Positions 30,331-34,297 of a stretch of 34,297 nucleotides of DNA are shown piece by piece. The stretch spans positions 1 to 34,297 of the forward strand of contig CANQKP010000005.1 in assembly GCA_947624495.1 (NCBI GenBank). Direction: 5' to 3'. How positions within the stretch are numbered: the first letter of the stretch is position 1; each line of letters starts with the position of its first letter. Under the pieces are notes generated by a model. The model was not told the origin of the DNA, ran no database searches, and was given only the letters and a program-made list of their open reading frames with translations. The stretch comes from an uncultured Monoglobus sp. (GTDB lineage Bacteria > Bacillota > Clostridia > Monoglobales > Monoglobaceae). Position numbers and translations under genes: made by a program.

Positions 30331-32079
30331 TTAATTTTTAAATAAGTTAAATATACTTTCTTTTTTTATGCGTGCCTCATCAAAAATATATGCTTTGTTA
30401 CTCTTTATAATAAATTTTCCATCTTCAAGTATCATTGGTTCGTTACTGTGTACAGCAATTTTGATATCATCAGAAAGGGATATTCGGGTGTCTAAAATAT
30501 ATATATTATTTTCAACTGTAAATATAAAATTAATATCATTTGATAATAAAATTCTACTATCATATTTTTCCTTTGAGATAATATCATTTTCTGATATTAT
30601 GACTCTATCAAAATTAATGGCAGAATATCCCTTTTCAATTACATTTGATAAAAAAGTAATCTGCTCTATATCAATAGCTTCTATAATTACAGGCATATTA
30701 ATGCTAAGGTTATATACATTTTCAATTTGTATTAGTCTTCTTAATATATCTATCTTGGATTTATATTCGTTTATTATATCTTTTGCATGAATGTGGAAAT
30801 CCTCCGTTTCAAAAATTATATTATCATCATTATCTATACATATAATAGATTTAGAATTATATAATGCATAAGTTCGTCTATACAATTCAAAAACTTGCTT
30901 AACGGAATTTTGTTTAGTAGGTATTATACTAAAATTTGATTTGTGAGAAGTATTTTGATTTGATACATTTTCTTCTGTTAATTGCAGATCAAATTTATAG
31001 ATTAAACCCTTATTATCTTCACCTTTCAAAACAATATTAAAGATACCATCTACATAGTTGCTTGTTACTATATACTTGGTAAATGGTATTACTACTGCTC
31101 CCAAATCATTTTCAACACTAAAAGATATATATTTAACACTTGGTTTAATTATCACGTCCATTGCCTGAAAATCGCCATTATATAATGGACAATTTTTTGC
31201 ATATATTGTTGGTAATCGCATTTTCAAACCATTGTAAGAACTATTATTATATTCTTTTAAAACTTTCCCATCATGCGTTTTGATAACGAAAAAACAAACC
31301 TTGAATTTAGCTTCCTCACCCTTCAAACGCAAAAACGATAATAGTTCGTCAAAACTATTGAAATTCGTTTTTCTTAAATCAACTTCTATTTCAGCATCGA
31401 TACAAAAATCTTTTTCATTTTTCTTGGCTGCCAAAGTTATATTATAGTCATCCCATGAAAATGATTTAATTTCTTCTGCTCGAATAGGAGAGCCTAATTG
31501 TTTCTCTAAATTTTCTATTTTTAATGATATCTTATCTATTTCTTGCTCCACATTCGATAAACGAACATCTGATTTAGAAGTACTGGAAGACAATAATTCT
31601 TTAATATCTATTTTGGCGCTATCAATTTGATCTAATATTTCGTCCCGAGTATTCAAAATAATATTTGCCATACGTCTCGTATTATCATCCAAAGGTGTAT
31701 TAAAAGTTATATAGGTGGCAAACATTATATTTTTTAATATATTAGTTAAGCGAGATCTCTCATATGGCGCCGGGAGATCATATGATTCTACAAGTTCATC
31801 AATAAAATTATTTGCAGTTTTAGTATCTATGATATTTCTACTAAAACAACGCCTAATAATTTTATCTTCGTTTTTTAAGATAATTTCACTTACACTATCA
31901 TAAAAAGGCTCATTATTATACTTACTGTGCAAAACCAATTCAAGATTTTTCTTATACTCTTTCAACTGTGAATTCATATTATGTTCGTGAATTTGATCTT
32001 TCAACTTTGCGACAAACTTATTTATTATTTTTTTACCTATAGTTGTTATAATTTTTTCAATCAATAATGCTTCAGTCAT
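30331..32079 (-). CDS. Island protein of unknown function: helical module, coiled coil, beta-rich regions
   Basis: 582 residues from the ATG at 32079. Earlier in-frame ATGs at 32091/32088 are possible; the one at 32121 falls upstream of the predicted transcript start. Residues 1-165 are helical: amphipathic start 'MTEALLIEKIITTIGKKIIN', 'LKEYKKNLELVL', 'YDSVSEIILKNEDKI', 'NNFIDELVESYDLP' and 'TRRMANIILNTRDEILDQID'. By eye this follows the same helix order as the start of the neighbouring 1199-residue protein. A coiled coil lies at about 172-196. The remainder is mostly beta-strand, with possible sandwich-like blocks at 205-370 and repeated strand-turn patterns at 480-582 ('SRILLSNDINFIFTVENNIY'). 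No catalytic motif, signal or membrane span is seen. Strongly A+T-rich codons. Confidence 0.75.
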   Translation of the reverse strand: MTEALLIEKIITTIGKKIINKFVAKLKDQIHEHNMNSQLKEYKKNLELVLHSKYNNEPFYDSVSEIILKNEDKIIRRCFSRNIIDTKTANNFIDELVESYDLPAPYERSRLTNILKNIMFATYITFNTPLDDNTRRMANIILNTRDEILDQIDSAKIDIKELLSSSTSKSDVRLSNVEQEIDKISLKIENLEKQLGSPIRAEEIKSFSWDDYNITLAAKKNEKDFCIDAEIEVDLRKTNFNSFDELLSFLRLKGEEAKFKVCFFVIKTHDGKVLKEYNNSSYNGLKMRLPTIYAKNCPLYNGDFQAMDVIIKPSVKYISFSVENDLGAVVIPFTKYIVTSNYVDGIFNIVLKGEDNKGLIYKFDLQLTEENVSNQNTSHKSNFSIIPTKQNSVKQVFELYRRTYALYNSKSIICIDNDDNIIFETEDFHIHAKDIINEYKSKIDILRRLIQIENVYNLSINMPVIIEAIDIEQITFLSNVIEKGYSAINFDRVIISENDIISKEKYDSRILLSNDINFIFTVENNIYILDTRISLSDDIKIAVHSNEPMILEDGKFIIKSNKAYIFDEARIKKESIFNLFKN

Positions 32080-32111
32080 ATTTATCATCATCCAATCTTT
32101 ATTATGGTTTA

Positions 32112-32140
32112 ATGCTACCATATTTCTTGATTATTGTCAA
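32112..32140 (-). promoter_or_regulatory. Promoter of the 582-residue gene
   Basis: On the minus strand TTGACA (plus 32135-32140), 17 bases, TAGCAT (32112-32117) with an extended TGG before it. A start near 32105 would exclude the ATG at 32121, which supports the shorter protein. Confidence 0.7.
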
Positions 32141-32272
32141 CATTCAACAAATATTTGAACATATGTGTAATTTAATATATTGCCGAATCGTAATACAATA
32201 GATATTGCTTTTAAAAATCATTATTTATCTTAATATATTTTTTAATTCGTTCCAAAATTTTACACATATGAA

Positions 32273-32298
32273 AACGAGCGGCGCATTGGCCGCTCGTT
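32273..32298 (-). terminator. Terminator of the secreted-protein gene
   Basis: A perfect 10-bp stem, AACGAGCGGC (32273-32282) and GCCGCTCGTT (32289-32298), six-base loop, followed on the minus strand by TTCAT. It lies 16 bases past the stop at 32315. It also marks the right border of the A+T-rich segment. Confidence 0.8.
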
Positions 32299-32314
32299 GA
32301 CTTTAGCTCATTTT

Positions 32315-34297
32315 TCAGTTTAATATCTCATAATCCTTTTCAAACACTTCGCTAATCGGGGTTATTTCGTTTGTGTTGTTCCATAGTAACAGTTTCAGCT
32401 TATATCGGCCGCTCAAGCCGCTGCAGTCAAAAGTAATATCTTGTATATTTTCGCCTCTGACAAAGCTTTGATTTTCGTTGATCATCACTTTCTTTAATAC
32501 ATCCCCCGTCGGATTATAAGCCGCCAGAATAACTGCCGCGTTATCAATTTTTCCGGCGTTGTTGGTGGTTTTAACCGACAGCTTAATTTGATTACTGTCT
32601 TGGATATACTCATCATCAATTACAACGAAATCCGTAACATCCGAGTCATTCTTGAAATAAGCGGCGGAGTAATTATTGTATTCGTCAATATCGTTTGCCA
32701 AGCTTGATACCGCGTAATATACCGCCTCCGTATCCGTTATTTCAACCGGCGCTTTCACAATCGTATTTTCAAGCGGCATTATGTTTTCAACGGTTTCCCG
32801 ATACACGACCTCGCCGTCAATTGAGCCTTTATGTATTTGAACTTCCACATTATCGGCTGCCACCGAGCCCCTGTTTTCAATAACCGCGTTAACATAATAT
32901 CTGCCGCCCTCATTTGTGACATACGCGTTTGATACCGCCGCGTCTGCCGAGCCTATGACTGTGGTTCCGATATTATCGTCGATATTAAAATCTTCATACT
33001 TCGACGGCAGCGCCTTAATCATGAGGTTTTTGACCGTGTTTGATACATCCGGCATATACGAAACGGCTATATTTTTGGTTTCTCCGGCCTTTATAACATC
33101 ATTTCTTTCAATTGTTTGCTTCAGCTCATCATTTTCATAGACTTCGACAGTTATACCGTTTATTTCTTCTTCTCCGACATTGTCGCAATCAAACGACAAT
33201 GCTATCATGCCCGTTTTGGCATAGGCGTCCTCGCTGACATCCAAAGTGTCCCGATCAAGTGAAATATTATAGGTCGGAACAATGGTGTTCACAAACAAAT
33301 CTGTTTCTCCGGTAGAATAGCCGCCGTCGTCATTTACAACAGCCTTTCCCGTCTTCATATAATTTACCGTGAATGTGCCATCCGCGTTTACGATGATCCC
33401 CGGGTCGCTTATATTATGCTCATCGCCGACAAAGGTTATTTTCTCACTCCATTTTCCGTTGTTGTATCTGACTCCGCACAGCGTGTCATAACCGTTATTG
33501 TGGTCGATCCAGCAGATGTACATATTATTGCCGTTTGATCTTATCACGGGGATAGAATTTAAGTTAATGTCGGCGTTGATCGCGGTTTGCGTCTTTTTGC
33601 CCAAAACATCGTTAATGATCTGCAATTTGTTATCGGCGTCAAAATATGCCAAGACGGTCTTTCCGTTTAAATTGCCAATCGTGTATTGACCGACGCCGGT
33701 ATAATTCAATTGCTTTGTTGAGCCGTCAGTCATTGAAACATAATATATTATACCGTCTTTTTTATAAAATATATTTTCGTTCATTCCGTCCATAGCGATT
33801 CTGGTGACCGCGCCGATATTCTCTACGGTAGCAACATCGGACCAGTCGGAGCCGTTAAACGTCGCGTAATGCAAATCGGTTGTGCCGCTTTGCGATGATA
33901 AATCGGCTTCGGAATTAGAGAGCCACGCCGCGGCCGCGGTATCGCCGTTTGACGAGACCGTTGGTGAAAAATCAAATGTGTTATTGTCGGTCAAGCGCTT
34001 AGATACCCATTCCGTGCCGTTTAAGTACGCGGCGGATATCTCCGTCTGCGATAAGATATCTTTCATCGGCATATCGCCCGACGACATCACGGATCTCATA
34101 TCCTCCCACACCACAAATTTTCCGCTTGCGGATATTGTGCTGTCAAGCGTGCCGTCGTCTTGCACGGGCACAGGCGCTGACCATGTTCCGTCACTGTTCT
34201 GAGCGGAGCATACCAATTTAAGTCCGTTTTGCTGTTCGCGTTCATCGGCGTCAACCGTAAAATACAGATAATTTGTGCCGTTGATGTTTTGCAAAAC
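32315..34297 (-). CDS. Secreted/surface protein, beta-propeller plus CARDB-like domains (N-terminus outside window)
   Basis: At least 660 codons; the frame stays open to the right edge, so the true start and any signal peptide are not visible. The first 340 or so visible residues have propeller-like repeats with motifs such as 'QNSDGTWSAPVPVQDD', 'FNGSDWSDVATVENIG' and 'YNNGKWSEKITFVGDEHNIS'. Two to three immunoglobulin-like CARDB-type domains follow, for example 'AVIENRGSVAADNVEVQIHK' (second) and 'LSVKTTNNAGKIDNAAVILA' (third). No LPXTG, membrane anchor or catalytic motif is seen at the C-terminus, which ends in '...FEKDYEILN'. It is likely exported and involved in carbohydrate or surface binding; that is inference. 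Base composition matches the core genome, not the island. Confidence 0.75.
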   Translation of the reverse strand, partial: VLQNINGTNYLYFTVDADEREQQNGLKLVCSAQNSDGTWSAPVPVQDDGTLDSTISASGKFVVWEDMRSVMSSGDMPMKDILSQTEISAAYLNGTEWVSKRLTDNNTFDFSPTVSSNGDTAAAAWLSNSEADLSSQSGTTDLHYATFNGSDWSDVATVENIGAVTRIAMDGMNENIFYKKDGIIYYVSMTDGSTKQLNYTGVGQYTIGNLNGKTVLAYFDADNKLQIINDVLGKKTQTAINADINLNSIPVIRSNGNNMYICWIDHNNGYDTLCGVRYNNGKWSEKITFVGDEHNISDPGIIVNADGTFTVNYMKTGKAVVNDDGGYSTGETDLFVNTIVPTYNISLDRDTLDVSEDAYAKTGMIALSFDCDNVGEEEINGITVEVYENDELKQTIERNDVIKAGETKNIAVSYMPDVSNTVKNLMIKALPSKYEDFNIDDNIGTTVIGSADAAVSNAYVTNEGGRYYVNAVIENRGSVAADNVEVQIHKGSIDGEVVYRETVENIMPLENTIVKAPVEITDTEAVYYAVSSLANDIDEYNNYSAAYFKNDSDVTDFVVIDDEYIQDSNQIKLSVKTTNNAGKIDNAAVILAAYNPTGDVLKKVMINENQSFVRGENIQDITFDCSGLSGRYKLKLLLWNNTNEITPISEVFEKDYEILN

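Noticed and set aside
1-34297. CRISPR arrays, tRNA, rRNA, IS elements, integrases or attachment sites
   Set aside because: No regularly spaced repeats, no recognisable RNA gene cores and no transposase or recombinase motifs were found by eye on either strand.

Overview
The window looks like the chromosome of an anaerobic, low-G+C-phylum (Firmicutes, Clostridia-type) bacterium with a moderate-G+C genome. The evidence is a conserved hprK-PHP-murB-rapZ-glmR-whiA block, a nifS-thiI pair, a ymfF/ymfH-like M16 pair ahead of lgt, a short-form ThiC, strong AGGAGG-type ribosome sites, frequent TTG/GTG starts and TTGACA-17-TATAAT promoters. No rRNA, tRNA, CRISPR array or IS element was found. All of this was read by eye; no database was searched.

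Layout. 1-3054 (minus): an operon of two M16-family proteins (one with an intact HxxEH site, one without) and the 5' part of lgt. 3190-4462 (minus): a membrane protein with a degenerate GGDEF domain, with its own promoter and terminator. 4511-9005 (plus): promoter, TPP riboswitch and thiC-thiD-thiM-thiE followed by an overlapping HAD phosphatase. This covers the pyrimidine branch, thiazole salvage and coupling, but no thiazole synthesis genes are present. 9010-9276 (minus): a small DUF2508-like gene. 9421-10160 (plus): a Phd-like antitoxin overlapping a HicA-like toxin. 10222-17120 (plus): response regulator, sensor kinase, DUF3783 protein and a divergent type IIA topoisomerase pair of topoisomerase IV type. 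17176-19607 (minus): cysteine desulfurase and thiI. 19676-25342 (minus): hprK, PHP phosphatase, murB, rapZ, glmR and whiA under one consensus promoter. This block links carbon regulation to cell-wall precursor supply and division.

25361-32300 is strikingly A+T-rich compared with everything before it and looks acquired. At its left edge is a compact locus with the features of a type I toxin-antitoxin system. It has a 27-residue hydrophobic peptide ORF, a long structured leader whose hairpin covers the ribosome site, a long-range inverted repeat joining leader and 3' region, and a convergent consensus promoter that would make an antisense RNA of about 100 nt ending in its own terminator. Then come two large proteins of unknown function (1199 and 582 residues, both minus, each with its own promoter). 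By eye they share the same type of N-terminal helical module. The larger continues into helical repeats and a C-terminal region with PIN-nuclease-like layout; the smaller continues into a coiled coil and beta-rich regions. A two-component defence or conflict system is the most attractive reading, but it is an inference.

32315-34297 (minus) returns to normal composition with the C-terminal part of a secreted beta-propeller/CARDB-type protein whose start lies outside the window.
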